Shown here: positions 1-9,615 of the stretch, piece by piece | Position numbering within the stretch: the stretch's first letter is position 1 | Layout of the letters: each line of letters begins with the position of its first letter | Origin: Roseburia intestinalis L1-82 | GTDB lineage: Bacteria > Bacillota > Clostridia > Lachnospirales > Lachnospiraceae | Direction of reading: 5' to 3' | Assembly (NCBI RefSeq): GCF_900537995.1 | Contig: NZ_LR027880.1 | Coordinates: forward strand, 1,744,001 to 1,808,000 | Length of the DNA stretch: 64,000 bases | The notes under the pieces: generated by a model | The model's database searches: none | What the model was told of the DNA's origin: nothing | Seen by the model: the letters and a program-made list of their open reading frames with translations, nothing else | Program-made: the position numbers and the translations under genes

Positions 1-1
1 G

Positions 2-556
2 GCAGAAAAATATAAAAATATCCACTATATACTTTCAAAAGACTGTAAAATGAGCCCGCATTTTTTACAGAAACATGGATTCCCGGATGATATCAGAGAG
101 AAGATCACTTATGTTTCGGCAGGCGAAAAATATCAGGTGGATGATGTGAAGATCGAGACACTGCGGTCAACGGATGCAGGTGTTGCATTTTATGTGGAAA
201 CACGAGGGGCAACTTTTTTCCATGCAGGAGATTTGAATGACTGGACATGGGAAGGGGCGGGAGATCTGATCAACGGCAGGATGCGCAGGGAATACCGGAC
301 ACAGATCAAAAAACTGGCGGGAAAACCAATCAATCTTGCATTTGTTCCGATGGATCCGCGACAGGGCGCAGATCAGGAACTCGGAATGGATTATTTTTTG
401 GAGACCACATCCGCGGAATATGTGTTCCCGATGCATATGTGGCAGGATTATTCCCACATCCCGGTTTATAAGAATAAAATATGGAATCCGGGGATGGCGG
501 AGCGTGTGGTGGAAATCACACATGAAAATCAGGTTTTCCTGATTGAGGAAAAGTAG
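2..556 (+). CDS. MBL-fold metallo-hydrolase, 5' end outside window
   Basis: The reading frame is open to the left edge, so this is the C-terminal part of a longer protein (about 184 residues visible). The segment FFHAGDLNDW supplies the conserved HxGD of the metallo-beta-lactamase fold, and the MHMWQDY stretch near the end fits the last metal-binding histidine. The overall pattern matches the L-ascorbate lactonase/UlaG-like or RNase Z-like hydrolases of Clostridia that are annotated only as MBL fold. The substrate cannot be told. The N-terminal HxHxDH motif would lie upstream of the window. It ends just before a promoter for the next transcription unit, so it is probably the last gene of its own unit. 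Confidence 0.75.
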   Translation, partial: AEKYKNIHYILSKDCKMSPHFLQKHGFPDDIREKITYVSAGEKYQVDDVKIETLRSTDAGVAFYVETRGATFFHAGDLNDWTWEGAGDLINGRMRREYRTQIKKLAGKPINLAFVPMDPRQGADQELGMDYFLETTSAEYVFPMHMWQDYSHIPVYKNKIWNPGMAERVVEITHENQVFLIEEK

Positions 557-565
557 TGTTAACGC

Positions 566-595
566 TTGACGCATAGGAAAAAAGTGCGTTATACT
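566..595 (+). promoter_or_regulatory. SigA-type promoter for the small ORF and alaS
   Basis: TTGACG (566-571) and TATACT (590-595) are separated by 18 bp. It lies about 36 bp before the 50-residue ORF that precedes alaS, with no later promoter evident, so the two genes are probably cotranscribed. Confidence 0.65.
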
Positions 596-631
596 GAGTA
601 AGTTATAGAAGATAGAAAGGCAGGGGTATTT

Positions 632-784
632 ATGGCAGTATTTGGATGGTTTGTACATTATGTGTTAATAATGGTAATTCTTGCAGCTGTTGCAGTTGCT
701 GGAGTATTTGCTGGCAGAAAATGGGCAGAGAAAAGCAAAGCGAAAAAAGACACTGCAGCTTCCGGAAATGCCGGAAAAGAATAA
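632..784 (+). CDS. Small single-pass membrane protein (50 aa)
   Basis: A 50-codon frame starts at ATG 632 and ends at TAA 782-784. Residues 8-27 are strongly hydrophobic (VHYVLIMVILAAVAVAGVFA) and are followed by a basic, Lys/Ala-rich tail (RKWAEKSKAKKD), which suggests one membrane segment with a cytoplasmic tail by the positive-inside rule. A purine-rich ribosome site (GAAAGG, GGGG) lies upstream. It sits between a promoter and alaS. I do not recognise a named family; the function is unknown. Downstream a small hairpin (CCCTG at 796-800 with CAGGG at 809-813) separates it from alaS. Confidence 0.6.
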   Translation: MAVFGWFVHYVLIMVILAAVAVAGVFAGRKWAEKSKAKKDTAASGNAGKE

Positions 785-849
785 TGCCGTCGTGACCCTG
801 CAAAAAGACAGGGCATGAAATAATTTATACAACGTTGGAGGAACTTGTC

Positions 850-3510
850 GTGAAGAAGTTTTACGGAGAAAATGAATTGCGCAGAATGTATCTTGAGTTT
901 TTTGAGAGCAAGGGACATCTTGCGATGAAGAGTTTTTCATTGGTACCACACAATGATAACAGTTTACTATTGATCAATGCAGGTATGGCACCGCTTAAGC
1001 CATATTTCACAGGTCAGGAAATACCGCCGAGGAGAAGAGTGACCACATGTCAGAAGTGTATCCGTACCGGCGATATTGAGAATGTTGGTAAGACAGCGCG
1101 TCATCTGACATTTTTTGAGATGCTTGGCAATTTCTCATTTGGTGATTACTTTAAACATGAAGCGATACACTGGTCATGGGAGTTTTTAACCCAGGTTCTT
1201 GGACTTGAGGAGGACAGACTTTATCCGTCTATTTACGGGGAAGATGATGAGGCATTCGAAATCTGGAACAAAGAAGTGGGTGTTCCGGCAGAGAAGATCA
1301 CCAGATTTTACCGTGATCCGGAAACCGGAGAATGTGATAACTTCTGGGAGCATGGCGCTGGTCCTTGCGGTCCTTGTTCTGAGATCTATTATGATCGTGG
1401 AGAAAAATACGGCTGTGGCAAACCGGACTGTAAAGTAGGATGCGACTGCGATCGTTTCATGGAAGTATGGAACAACGTATTCACCCAGTTTGAGGGTGAC
1501 GGTAAGGGCGGTTACACAGAACTTGCACAGAAAAATATTGATACCGGTATGGGATTGGAGCGTTTAGCTGTTGTGATGCAGGATGTAGATTCCGTATTTG
1601 ATATTGATACCATGAAAGCGATCCGCGACAAGGTATGTGAGATGTCCGGCAAAAAGTATCAGGTAGATGCATTAGATGATGTGTCCATCCGTCTGATTAC
1701 CGATCATATCCGTTCTGCAACGTTTATGATCTCCGATGGTATCATGCCTTCAAATGAGGGACGCGGTTATGTACTCCGCCGTATCATCCGCCGCGCGGCA
1801 AGACACGGAAGAATGCTTGGCATTGACGGTATCTTCATGGCGAAACTGGCTGCTACCGTAATCAATGAGAGCAAGGATGGTTATCCGGAACTTGAAGAGA
1901 AAAAAGATTTTATCTTTAAAGTATTATCCCAGGAAGAAGAAAAATTTGGAAAAACGATCGATCAGGGACTTTCCATCCTTTCTGATATGGAAAAACAGAT
2001 GGAAGCAGACGGCGTAAAGGTTCTTTCCGGTGAGAATGCATTTAAACTTTATGATACTTATGGATTCCCGATGGATCTGACACAGGAGATCCTCGAAGAA
2101 AAAGGATTTTCTGTCGATGAAGAGGGATTCAAAAAGGCGATGGAAGTACAGCGTACCACAGCGAGAAAAGCCCGCAAAGTGACAAACTACATGGGCGCTG
2201 ATGAGACAGTATATGAGTCTGTCGATCCTTCTGTTACCACAGAGTTTGTAGGCTATGATTCCTTAAACTGCAAGTCAAAAATTACCGTACTTACCACAGA
2301 GACGGAGATCGTTGAGGCATTATCTGATGGAGAGGTTGGAACCGTGATCGTAGAACAGACTCCATTCTATGCTACCATGGGTGGACAGCAGGGAGATAAG
2401 GGTATCATCCGCACTGCAGCCGGAGAATTCCAGGTAGAGGATACGATCAAATTACTTGGCGGAAAAGTAGGACATGTCGGAAAGATGATCTCCGGTATGA
2501 TGAAAACAGGAGATGAGGCAGATCTTTCGGTAGATGCAGCACTCCGTGCAAAGATCTGTAAGAACCATTCCGCAACACATTTACTGCAGAAAGCATTGCG
2601 TGAAGTATTAGGAACCCACGTAGAGCAGGCAGGTTCCTATCAGGATGGCGAGCGTACCCGTTTCGATTTCAGTCATTTTGCAGCCATGACACCGGAGGAA
2701 CTTGAAAAAGTAGAAAAGATCGTCAATGATAAGATCGCAGAGGCAATTCCGGTACGCACAGATGTGATGACTGTAGATGAGGCGAAAAAGACAGGAGCCA
2801 TGGCGTTATTTGGCGAAAAATACGGTGAGACTGTCCGTGTGGTATCCATGGGAGATTTTTCCAAAGAATTCTGTGGTGGTACTCATGTAAAGAATACATC
2901 CGAAATAGCAGCATTCAAGATCATCTCTGAAAATGGTGTTGCAGCAGGCGTCCGCAGAATCGAGGCACTGACCGGAGACAACGTATTTGCTTACTATCGC
3001 AATTTAGAGAAAGAACTTTTAGAGGCAGCGAAAGCGGCAAAGGCAACACCGGCGACATTAACAGAGAAAATCGAGCATATGCAGGCAGAGATCAAAGCAC
3101 TGACCAGCGAAAACGAGTCCTTAAAGAGCAAAGCAGCAAAAGAGGCGCTTGGAGATGTCATGGATCAGATTGTGGAAGTAAAAGGTGTGAAATTACTTGC
3201 TTCTGCCGTAGACGGTGTAGATATGAACGGTCTGCGTGATCTTGGAGACCAGTTAAAAGAACAGCTTGGTGAAGGTGTGATCGTACTTGCTTCTTCCTGT
3301 GAAGGAAAAGTAAATCTGATCGTTATGGCAACTGATGCAGCAATGAAACAGGGAGCGCATGCAGGAAACCTGATCAAGAGCATTGCCGGCAAAGTCGGCG
3401 GTGGCGGCGGCGGACGTCCAAATATGGCACAGGCGGGAGGCAAAAATCCGGCTGGTATTTTGGAGGCGATCGCAGAGGCAAAAACAGCACTTGAGGCACA
3501 GCTTTCCTAA
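850..3510 (+). CDS. alaS: Alanyl-tRNA synthetase
   Basis: Class II aminoacyl-tRNA synthetase that charges tRNA-Ala in the cytoplasm; 886 residues, the usual full length. The N-terminal catalytic domain carries the GNFSFGDYFK region. The editing domain shows the zinc-binding NHSATHLL (HxxxH) and CGGTHV motifs, which clear mischarged serine and glycine. A coiled-coil stretch around 720-770 leads into the C-terminal DHHA1-type domain ending with the Gly-rich GGGGGG and GGRPNMAQAGG segment. GTG 850 is chosen as start because GGAGG (837-841) lies 8 nt upstream; a longer frame from TTG 835 would place the ribosome site inside the gene. No T-box leader is visible ahead of it. Confidence 0.97.
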   Translation: MKKFYGENELRRMYLEFFESKGHLAMKSFSLVPHNDNSLLLINAGMAPLKPYFTGQEIPPRRRVTTCQKCIRTGDIENVGKTARHLTFFEMLGNFSFGDYFKHEAIHWSWEFLTQVLGLEEDRLYPSIYGEDDEAFEIWNKEVGVPAEKITRFYRDPETGECDNFWEHGAGPCGPCSEIYYDRGEKYGCGKPDCKVGCDCDRFMEVWNNVFTQFEGDGKGGYTELAQKNIDTGMGLERLAVVMQDVDSVFDIDTMKAIRDKVCEMSGKKYQVDALDDVSIRLITDHIRSATFMISDGIMPSNEGRGYVLRRIIRRAARHGRMLGIDGIFMAKLAATVINESKDGYPELEEKKDFIFKVLSQEEEKFGKTIDQGLSILSDMEKQMEADGVKVLSGENAFKLYDTYGFPMDLTQEILEEKGFSVDEEGFKKAMEVQRTTARKARKVTNYMGADETVYESVDPSVTTEFVGYDSLNCKSKITVLTTETEIVEALSDGEVGTVIVEQTPFYATMGGQQGDKGIIRTAAGEFQVEDTIKLLGGKVGHVGKMISGMMKTGDEADLSVDAALRAKICKNHSATHLLQKALREVLGTHVEQAGSYQDGERTRFDFSHFAAMTPEELEKVEKIVNDKIAEAIPVRTDVMTVDEAKKTGAMALFGEKYGETVRVVSMGDFSKEFCGGTHVKNTSEIAAFKIISENGVAAGVRRIEALTGDNVFAYYRNLEKELLEAAKAAKATPATLTEKIEHMQAEIKALTSENESLKSKAAKEALGDVMDQIVEVKGVKLLASAVDGVDMNGLRDLGDQLKEQLGEGVIVLASSCEGKVNLIVMATDAAMKQGAHAGNLIKSIAGKVGGGGGGRPNMAQAGGKNPAGILEAIAEAKTALEAQLS

Positions 3511-3568
3511 AAGCTGTTTAGCATGATTGTCCCGCAACTGAAGAATCACGGAAGATGACAGCTTTTTA
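3511..3568 (+). terminator. Long-loop inverted repeat after alaS
   Basis: AAAAGCTGT (from 3511) pairs with ACAGCTTTTT (3559-3568), and an inner TGATT/AATCA pair nests inside. The 3' arm ends in a T-run, so it could terminate alaS transcription before the chemoreceptor gene, but the loop is unusually long for an intrinsic terminator. Confidence 0.4.
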
Positions 3569-3584
3569 GCTATGGAGGCAAAAG

Positions 3585-4874
3585 ATGGATAAAGAAATGG
3601 AATTTAAAAATAAGAGTATTAAAGAAAAGGTAAACGGAAGCTTTGAAATGATCATAGTTTTATATGTGGTCAGCGTGGCGTTTGCAGTATTTTTAATGTT
3701 TGCAGTAAAAATTGTTCCGTCTGCAACAGAGTATTTTGTGCTTGCCGGAGGTATTGTTGTGCTTGCGATTATAACGGTCTGCAGTATTCTGGCAACATTG
3801 AAACGGGCTAAGATGCTGATACACTATATTGTAGAACCGGTCAGGGAACTAAGCAGTGTGGCAGAAAAAATCTCTGGTGGAGAACTTGATATTGAAATTG
3901 CTTATCAGTCGGAGGATGAGATCGGAGAACTTGCAGAAGATTTTCGCAAAACAGCAACTACGCTGCAACGGATTATAGGAGATCTTAATCATATTCTGGA
4001 TGCATTTGCAAAAGGTGATTATACGGTAAAATCCGGATGCAGGGATGCTTATGTGGGAGAATTTGATACGGTGCATGCAAAACTGATTGCAACAACAGAA
4101 CATGTTAGTGATGCTTTAAAATCAATCCGTGAATCTTCGAATCAGGTGGCACAGGGATCCGACCAGCTTGCAGTCAGCGCACAGGATCTTGCCAAAAATG
4201 CAACGGATCAGGCAGTGGCCGTTGATTCTTTAGCACAGAGCGTTTCAGAAATCACAGAACAGATTCTTGGAACAAGTAAGTCGATTGATATTGTACATGA
4301 TAAAGCGAAAGACGTTGGAACAACAGCAGCGGTAAGCCAGCAGAAGATGACAGAACTGACAGAGGCAATGGAGCGTATTTCCGTGACATCCAAGGAAATC
4401 GGACAGGTTATCGAAGAAATTGAGAGTATTGCATCACAGACAAATCTGTTGTCCTTAAATGCATCTATTGAGGCAGCAAGAGCCGGTGAGGCAGGAAAAG
4501 GATTTGCAGTTGTTGCAGAGCAGATCCGTATGCTTGCTGAGAGCAGTGCAAATTCTGCAGATACGTCAAAACAGCTTTTGACAGAGAACCAGAATGAAGT
4601 AGAACACGGTAATCAGGTGACACAGCAGACGGCAGAATCTCTGACGGATGTTCTGAACGAACTGGATGCTATTGTGGGTGAGGTAGCAACGATCCGTACG
4701 GCATCTGATCGTGAGGCAGCCTTTGTAAAAGAGATCGAAGACAGCACGAAACAAATCAGCGACGCAATCCAGAGCAACTCTGCAGCATCGGAAGAAACAT
4801 CTGCTACCAGTGAAGAACTTTCTGCAGAAGCAGATTCCTTAGAGGGCCTTGTAGAGCGTTTTAAACTGCGTTAA
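3585..4874 (+). CDS. Methyl-accepting chemotaxis protein without an extracellular sensor domain
   Basis: A 429-residue chemoreceptor. Two hydrophobic segments (about residues 19-42 and 48-70) are separated by only a few residues, so almost nothing is exposed outside. They are followed by a HAMP region (about 75-130), a second HAMP-like stretch and the signalling hairpin with the conserved tip [20 protein letters not shown], which contacts CheA/CheW. The C-terminus lacks a CheR-tethering pentapeptide. GGAGG at 3574-3578 sets ATG 3585. With no ligand domain it must read a membrane or cytoplasmic signal or depend on a partner. It is not in a che operon here. Family call is firm, ligand unknown. 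Confidence 0.92.
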   Translation: MDKEMEFKNKSIKEKVNGSFEMIIVLYVVSVAFAVFLMFAVKIVPSATEYFVLAGGIVVLAIITVCSILATLKRAKMLIHYIVEPVRELSSVAEKISGGELDIEIAYQSEDEIGELAEDFRKTATTLQRIIGDLNHILDAFAKGDYTVKSGCRDAYVGEFDTVHAKLIATTEHVSDALKSIRESSNQVAQGSDQLAVSAQDLAKNATDQAVAVDSLAQSVSEITEQILGTSKSIDIVHDKAKDVGTTAAVSQQKMTELTEAMERISVTSKEIGQVIEEIESIASQTNLLSLNASIEAARAGEAGKGFAVVAEQIRMLAESSANSADTSKQLLTENQNEVEHGNQVTQQTAESLTDVLNELDAIVGEVATIRTASDREAAFVKEIEDSTKQISDAIQSNSAASEETSATSEELSAEADSLEGLVERFKLR

Positions 4875-4901
4875 ATGTTTGTTTAATACAGAGGAGAGAA
4901 A

Positions 4902-5792
4902 ATGCAGATGAAAATAAAGGAAAAGATGATTGCTGTGGTTATGGCATTTGCAATGATGTTTACGTTTATTTTTGCAGGTGAAAGCAGTGAAGTAATCGCT
5001 GCTGCGAAAACAAAAGCATTAGAGATAAATGTTGATTTTGCCAGGAATGCAGCAAGTGGAGATGACAGCGGGATATATGTAAAGAGCCTGATTTCCAATA
5101 AAAAAATTACTTTTGGAAAGACTTATGTATTTCAGACAAAAATTTATGTGCCAGCCGTTTATATGAAAACTGGAAGAATATGGGTAAAACCTGCAGTTAA
5201 TTTTTTTACAGGCAAAAATGGCGATACATATGCCGGAATGGCACAGTCTTCGAAAGAAGGATATTCTTATGATAAGAATTCGAAAGAAGTAAAAAAATAT
5301 GGTGATTTTTATGTTGTCAATGTGAAAATATCATTGGATAACTGTGACAGGATTTCTGCATCAAAGGGAAGTGTGTATGGACATCTGTTCATCTCTGGTT
5401 TTAATAAGGCATATAAGGGAAGTATTTATGTTGATGATGTGACACTTACTGTAGATAAGAAATCAGTTGTAAAGCAAAATTATGAGAATGGAAAAAACAG
5501 TGGTTGCTGGTATTATCTTAACAGATCAGAAAAGGAATATACACCTGCTGTTGTTTCATTTTCAGGAAAGACATTGGATGTGACTAAGACATCGCTTACT
5601 ATAAAAAAGGGTAAAAAAGCGACGATCAAAGCCACTGCAATGCCAAAAACAAAAATAACATATCAGTCTAAGAACAAGAAAGTCGCTACAGTAAACAGTA
5701 AAGGTGTTGTCCGGGGCATTCGGAAAGGAAAGACAACCATTCTTGTCACAGCGAATGGGAAAACTGTTAAAGTTCAGATTACCGTAAAATAA
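4902..5792 (+). CDS. Secreted protein with C-terminal Ig-like (Big_2) domain
   Basis: 296 residues. A basic start (KIKEKM) followed by a hydrophobic core and a small-residue stretch ending near AAAKTKA gives a clear signal peptide. Residues about 35-210 are rich in beta-type, Lys/Tyr/Gly sequence with YVDDVTLTV, reminiscent of carbohydrate-binding jelly-roll modules, though I cannot name the family. Residues about 225-296 match the bacterial Ig-like group 2 pattern (SLTIKKGKKATIKATAMP, then KKVATVNSKGVVRGIRKG), a domain common on Firmicute surface proteins. No sortase signal or membrane anchor is visible, so it is probably released or held by cell-wall binding. GAGGAGAG supports ATG 4902. Confidence 0.8.
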   Translation: MQMKIKEKMIAVVMAFAMMFTFIFAGESSEVIAAAKTKALEINVDFARNAASGDDSGIYVKSLISNKKITFGKTYVFQTKIYVPAVYMKTGRIWVKPAVNFFTGKNGDTYAGMAQSSKEGYSYDKNSKEVKKYGDFYVVNVKISLDNCDRISASKGSVYGHLFISGFNKAYKGSIYVDDVTLTVDKKSVVKQNYENGKNSGCWYYLNRSEKEYTPAVVSFSGKTLDVTKTSLTIKKGKKATIKATAMPKTKITYQSKNKKVATVNSKGVVRGIRKGKTTILVTANGKTVKVQITVK

Positions 5793-5828
5793 TTTCAAAT
5801 AAAAATCTGAAATTATTTCAAAAATAGG

Positions 5829-5856
5829 TTGACGAACCGGGAAAATATGTTATAAT
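5829..5856 (+). promoter_or_regulatory. Strong promoter for rpsU
   Basis: TTGACG (5829-5834), 16-bp spacer, perfect TATAAT (5851-5856). It leaves an untranslated leader of about 70 nt before rpsU. Confidence 0.8.
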
Positions 5857-5934
5857 GCTATATAGTGCAATAAATATTACCCAAACAGTTGAATATGCAC
5901 AATACGCAACTGGAGGGAGGTTAGGTGTGAGATA

Positions 5935-6111
5935 ATGTCTAGTGTAATTGTAAAAGAAAACGAGACTTTAGATAGCGCTTTACGTCGTTTCAAGAGAAAC
6001 TGCGCAAAAGCAGGTATCCAGCAGGAGATTCGTAAAAGAGAACACTACGAGAAACCAAGCGTAAAACGTAAGAAAAAATCTGAAGCAGCTAGAAAAAGAA
6101 AATACAACTAA
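5935..6111 (+). CDS. rpsU: 30S ribosomal protein S21
   Basis: 58-residue basic protein ([20 protein letters not shown] at the start, [13 protein letters not shown] at the end), matching bS21, a small-subunit protein that helps position mRNA. A near ribosome site AGGTG (5923-5927) lies 7 nt before ATG 5935; a stronger GGAGGGAGG (5912-5920) is 14 nt away, further than ideal. It has its own promoter and a strong terminator, so it is monocistronic here. Confidence 0.97.
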   Translation: MSSVIVKENETLDSALRRFKRNCAKAGIQQEIRKREHYEKPSVKRKKKSEAARKRKYN

Positions 6112-6129
6112 TAATTAGTTGTAATGCAA

Positions 6130-6162
6130 AAAGACTACCGCATGTGTGGTAGTCTTTTTTTT
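6130..6162 (+). terminator. Intrinsic terminator of rpsU
   Basis: AAAGACTACC (6130-6139) pairs perfectly with GGTAGTCTTT (6148-6157) around an 8-nt loop and is followed by a run of T. Confidence 0.95.
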
Positions 6163-6368
6163 CTCTGAGTGAGGTTATTTACCAGATATATTTTATTGCG
6201 ATAATAAGTCTATTCGTAAGGTGGATAATCTTTAGAAATATCGTGGAGCAAAGGGCATAGTATTGCAGAAATGCATAAATATGTTTATAATATGAGAAAA
6301 GATGTATGAAATACGAATTTAAGATAGAGACAGAATATACGAAATGAGTAGAATGGAGATGATATTTT

Positions 6369-6923
6369 ATGATTAATTTAAAAAACTGCCGGGTAATTAT
6401 CCGTGAACAGAAAAAAAACAGTGTACTTGCAGACACGGTAATTCTTGGTCATAATCTGCTGACAAATATCATCAAAGTGCGGGCGAGTGCGATGGCATAT
6501 CGCCCGAAAGAACCAGTGGGACTGCTTGTTTTTCTGGAGAACAAAATATATTCTTATTTAGGTACCGTACAGGGGGCGGTGATCGCAAACGAAATGTCGA
6601 TTGCGCTATACGATGAAGAACAGAAAAAAGGCAGAAAATTTGAGCGTTATGAGATTGAAGCATCTGGCAAGATCGAAGGTGTCAGGATAAAAAATAACAT
6701 GATAACGCTCCATAAGCCGATACCGGTTACCATCAAAAATATGAGCGCAAATGGTGTACTGTTTAAAGGAATTTCCGGCTGTCTGGACGTTGGAATGCAG
6801 CTACAGCTTTATATGGATGTAACTGATTCAGGAATGCGTTATGAGTATAAAGTGGTTCGTAAGCAGAACAGCAATCCGGAGACCGAAGAGTATGGTTGTA
6901 AAATGGTTGCAAAAAAGAAATAG
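6369..6923 (+). CDS. PilZ-domain protein (c-di-GMP effector-like)
   Basis: 184 residues. The N-terminal half (1-85) looks like the YcgR-type N-terminal beta domain. The C-terminal half resembles PilZ: a basic start RKFERYEI about residue 90 and the N-x-S-x-x-G motif in NMSANGVLFKG around 130, the usual second half of the c-di-GMP site. The first half of the site (RxxxR) is only partly conserved, so nucleotide binding is uncertain. Such proteins typically brake the flagellar motor or control exopolysaccharide, which fits a motile host. GGAG at 6355-6358 precedes ATG 6369. It is flanked by the rpsU terminator and a bidirectional terminator, so it stands alone. Confidence 0.75.
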   Translation: MINLKNCRVIIREQKKNSVLADTVILGHNLLTNIIKVRASAMAYRPKEPVGLLVFLENKIYSYLGTVQGAVIANEMSIALYDEEQKKGRKFERYEIEASGKIEGVRIKNNMITLHKPIPVTIKNMSANGVLFKGISGCLDVGMQLQLYMDVTDSGMRYEYKVVRKQNSNPETEEYGCKMVAKKK

Positions 6924-6952
6924 CAGCCATGAGAAATTATTTTGAAAAGATA

Positions 6953-7026
6953 CGAAAAAAGGAACCGTAAAATATGAAAAACAGTTAACAAACTGAAAAA
7001 TTCATATTTTCACGGTTCTTTTTTAA
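6953..7026. terminator. Bidirectional terminator between convergent genes
   Basis: A long stem pairs AAAAAAGGAACCGT and AAATATGAA with TTCATATTT and ACGGTTCTTTTTT, capped by CAGTT/AACTG. A-run on one side and T-run on the other allow it to serve both the PilZ gene and the LUD gene. Confidence 0.93.
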
Positions 7027-7668
7027 TTAATAACCGAAAGATTCTCCAATCAAAAGTACTTTGATACGTCCTTTGATTCCACTTCTTCTGGTGATGACAA
7101 CCTGATTACAGATACAGTCCGGAGAAAGACAGTCTGCGCAGGCACCGGTTATGGCACAAGGTGTTTTTTTGTCAAGACGGATACAGTTTTGTGCTGTGGC
7201 AACATTATGTACACGGCTCAGGGCCTCGTCTACATTTGCGGCAATTTTATTCATTCCAGCTAAAATAACAACAGTTTCCGGACCATAGATCAGTGCGGCA
7301 ACACGGTTTCCGGTTCCATCGATGTTGACAAGCTCGCCACCGGTTGTGATTGCATTGGTACTCATAAAATATACGTCGCTGGAAAGAGCGTCGTGATACA
7401 TTTTTTTTGTTTCATCTGGTGTTTTTGCGGTTGAGCGGTCGATCAGATGGATGGAAGGATCATGGCGGAGCGCTGTCAGCATGCCGGTCTCCTCTAAGGT
7501 CATGGAGCCGCCGAAAGATACGGTCTGCCCATCTTTTAAGAATGAAAATGCAAGTTTTTCTGCGTCTTCTACGGTCGGGCAGTAGTAGCCTTCCATCTGG
7601 CGTTTTTCAAGGTTTTTGATCACTGTTGCAGCAAGTGTTTCATGGTATTTGCTTTTGATTGTATCCAT
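7027..7668 (-). CDS. LUD-domain protein (LutC/YkgG-like)
   Basis: 213 residues. The segments VSFGGSMTLEETG, STNAITTGGELVNIDGTGNRV and GPETVVILAGMNKI are typical of the LUD domain (lactate utilisation, formerly DUF162). A cysteine-rich tail (CAITGACADC, then CICN) near residues 180-195 could hold a metal or iron-sulfur cluster. Many Clostridia carry such stand-alone proteins of unproven function; lactate oxidation subunits LutA/B are not nearby. The start at 7668 is chosen because AAAGGAGT lies about 6 nt upstream of this ATG; a longer frame adds 20 residues without a ribosome site. It diverges from the ABC exporter gene. Confidence 0.82.
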   Translation of the reverse strand: MDTIKSKYHETLAATVIKNLEKRQMEGYYCPTVEDAEKLAFSFLKDGQTVSFGGSMTLEETGMLTALRHDPSIHLIDRSTAKTPDETKKMYHDALSSDVYFMSTNAITTGGELVNIDGTGNRVAALIYGPETVVILAGMNKIAANVDEALSRVHNVATAQNCIRLDKKTPCAITGACADCLSPDCICNQVVITRRSGIKGRIKVLLIGESFGY

Positions 7669-7758
7669 ACATGTACTCCTTTTTATCGTATTTGACATTG
7701 GATCGCACTTTGGCAGTCTCAATGTCACTGTGTGCTTCTTTTAGTATAGCACATATTC

Positions 7759-7786
7759 TTGACTTTTGGGACAGGATAGATAAAAT
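7759..7786 (+). promoter_or_regulatory. Promoter for the ABC exporter
   Basis: TTGACT (7759-7764), 16-bp spacer, TAAAAT (7781-7786), 26 bp before the start codon at 7813. Confidence 0.55.
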
Positions 7787-7812
7787 AAAAGAGTTGGAAA
7801 TGGAGGAATACT

Positions 7813-9549
7813 ATGAGTAAAAACCTGAAAAAGATGATTTCATATTATAAGCCGTATCTGGGAGTGTTCTGGGCAGATATGTTTTTTGCAACGGTATCTG
7901 CGGCGGTCGCGCTTGTGATCCCGCTTGTGATCCGTTATGTGACATCTACATTAATCTATATGGAACCGCAGGCGATTTTAGGACAGATCCGTTGGATTGC
8001 GCTTATGTTATTCGCACTGGTGGCGGTAGACTGTTACAGCCGTTTTTTTATTGCAAATCAGGGGCATGTGATGGGCGCTAAAATCGAGTATGACATGCGT
8101 GCGGAGATTTTTGCACATTTTCAGAAGCTGTCATTTTCCTTTTATGATGATCAGAAGGTTGGGCAGCTGATGTCCCGTATTACGACGGATTTATTTGATA
8201 TCACAGAACTGATGCACCATGGACCGGAAAACATTATCCTTTCCCTGATCAAAATTATTGGTGCGTTCGTGATCTTAATGAGTATTAAACCGGCACTTGC
8301 ACTTGCCGCATTTGCAGTGCTGCCGTTCATGTTTCTGTTTGCCTATTACATGAACGGAAAAATGCGACGTGCGTTTCGCAGCAACCGCGAGCGGATCGCC
8401 GATATCAATGCACAGATCGAGGATAATTTGTCCGGGATCCGTGTGGTAAAGTCATTTGCGAATGAGGATATCGAAAAAGAAAAATTCCGTCAGGGAAACG
8501 AAGGCTTTCTGCGCGCAAAAAAGAACAGTTATTATTATATGGGAAGTTTCTCGGCAGGACTTGGTACTTTTACGACCCTGATCCAGGTAAATGTCATACT
8601 TGCGGGTGTCATTCTGATCGCAAAGGGAAGTGTGGATATCAGTGATCTGGTCACATTTTTGCTTTATATCAGCGTGTTTACAGAGCCGGTGCGGACACTA
8701 ATTGATTTTACGGAACAGTTTCAGAACGGATATACCGGGTTTGAACGTTTTCAGGAGATCATGGCGATCGAACCGGATATTGCAGATAAAGAGGATGCAA
8801 AAGAGCTGGTCAATGTCAAAGGCGATATCAGCTTTGAGGATGTATCTTTCCAGTATGAGGAAAATACGGAATGTGTGTTAAATCATATTAACCTGAACGT
8901 TCCGGCGGGGGCTTATATGGCACTTGTGGGGTCGTCAGGAGCCGGAAAGAGTACACTGTGTTCACTGATTCCGAGGTTTTATGATGTGACGGCAGGAGCA
9001 GTTAAGATTGATGGCTGCGATGTCCGGGATATCAGGTTAAAGAGCCTGCGCGACCATATCGGTATCGTACAGCAGGATGTGTATCTGTTTGTCGGAACCG
9101 TTTTTGATAATATCCGTTATGGAAAACCGGATGCAACACGTGAGGAAGTGATTGAAGCGGCGAAAAATGCCAATGCACACGATTTTATCATGTCGCTGCC
9201 AAATGGGTATGAAACAGATATCGGACAGCGGGGAATCAAGCTTTCCGGCGGGCAGAAACAGCGTTTGTCCATTGCAAGGGTATTTTTAAAGAATCCACCG
9301 ATCCTGATCTTTGATGAGGCGACGAGTGCACTTGACAATGAAAGTGAGAAAGTCGTGCAGGATTCTCTGGAAAAACTGGCAAAGAATCGTACAACATTTG
9401 TGATCGCACACCGGCTTTCCACAATCAAAAATGCACAGCGAATCCTGGTTTTGACGGAGGAGGGCATTGCGGAGGAAGGAACGCATGAGGAACTGTTAGA
9501 AAAAGGCGGTGTGTATGAAAAACTGTATCAGATGCAGTTTCATAAATAA
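7813..9549 (+). CDS. ABC exporter, fused membrane and ATPase domains (MsbA/LmrA type)
   Basis: 578 residues, normal for a homodimeric half-transporter. The first ~310 residues hold six membrane helices of the type I exporter fold. The ATPase domain carries Walker A GSSGAGKST (about 375), the Q-loop QQDVYLF, the signature LSGGQKQR (about 477), Walker B ILIFDEATSALD and the switch histidine in IAHRLST. It probably exports a lipid, drug or peptide; the substrate cannot be read from sequence. GGAGGA precedes ATG 7813. Only one subunit is present here, so it likely works as a homodimer. No peptidase domain is present, which argues against bacteriocin maturation. Confidence 0.93.
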   Translation: MSKNLKKMISYYKPYLGVFWADMFFATVSAAVALVIPLVIRYVTSTLIYMEPQAILGQIRWIALMLFALVAVDCYSRFFIANQGHVMGAKIEYDMRAEIFAHFQKLSFSFYDDQKVGQLMSRITTDLFDITELMHHGPENIILSLIKIIGAFVILMSIKPALALAAFAVLPFMFLFAYYMNGKMRRAFRSNRERIADINAQIEDNLSGIRVVKSFANEDIEKEKFRQGNEGFLRAKKNSYYYMGSFSAGLGTFTTLIQVNVILAGVILIAKGSVDISDLVTFLLYISVFTEPVRTLIDFTEQFQNGYTGFERFQEIMAIEPDIADKEDAKELVNVKGDISFEDVSFQYEENTECVLNHINLNVPAGAYMALVGSSGAGKSTLCSLIPRFYDVTAGAVKIDGCDVRDIRLKSLRDHIGIVQQDVYLFVGTVFDNIRYGKPDATREEVIEAAKNANAHDFIMSLPNGYETDIGQRGIKLSGGQKQRLSIARVFLKNPPILIFDEATSALDNESEKVVQDSLEKLAKNRTTFVIAHRLSTIKNAQRILVLTEEGIAEEGTHEELLEKGGVYEKLYQMQFHK

Positions 9550-9615
9550 GAGTGCTGTGTAGAAGAGAAGTGTATAGCGTAAAATATAAAAGTTTCATGA
9601 AATCCATGCAAAAAT

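Noticed and set aside
835..849. TTG 835 as alaS start
   Set aside because: It overlaps the GGAGG at 837-841 that is ideally placed for GTG 850.
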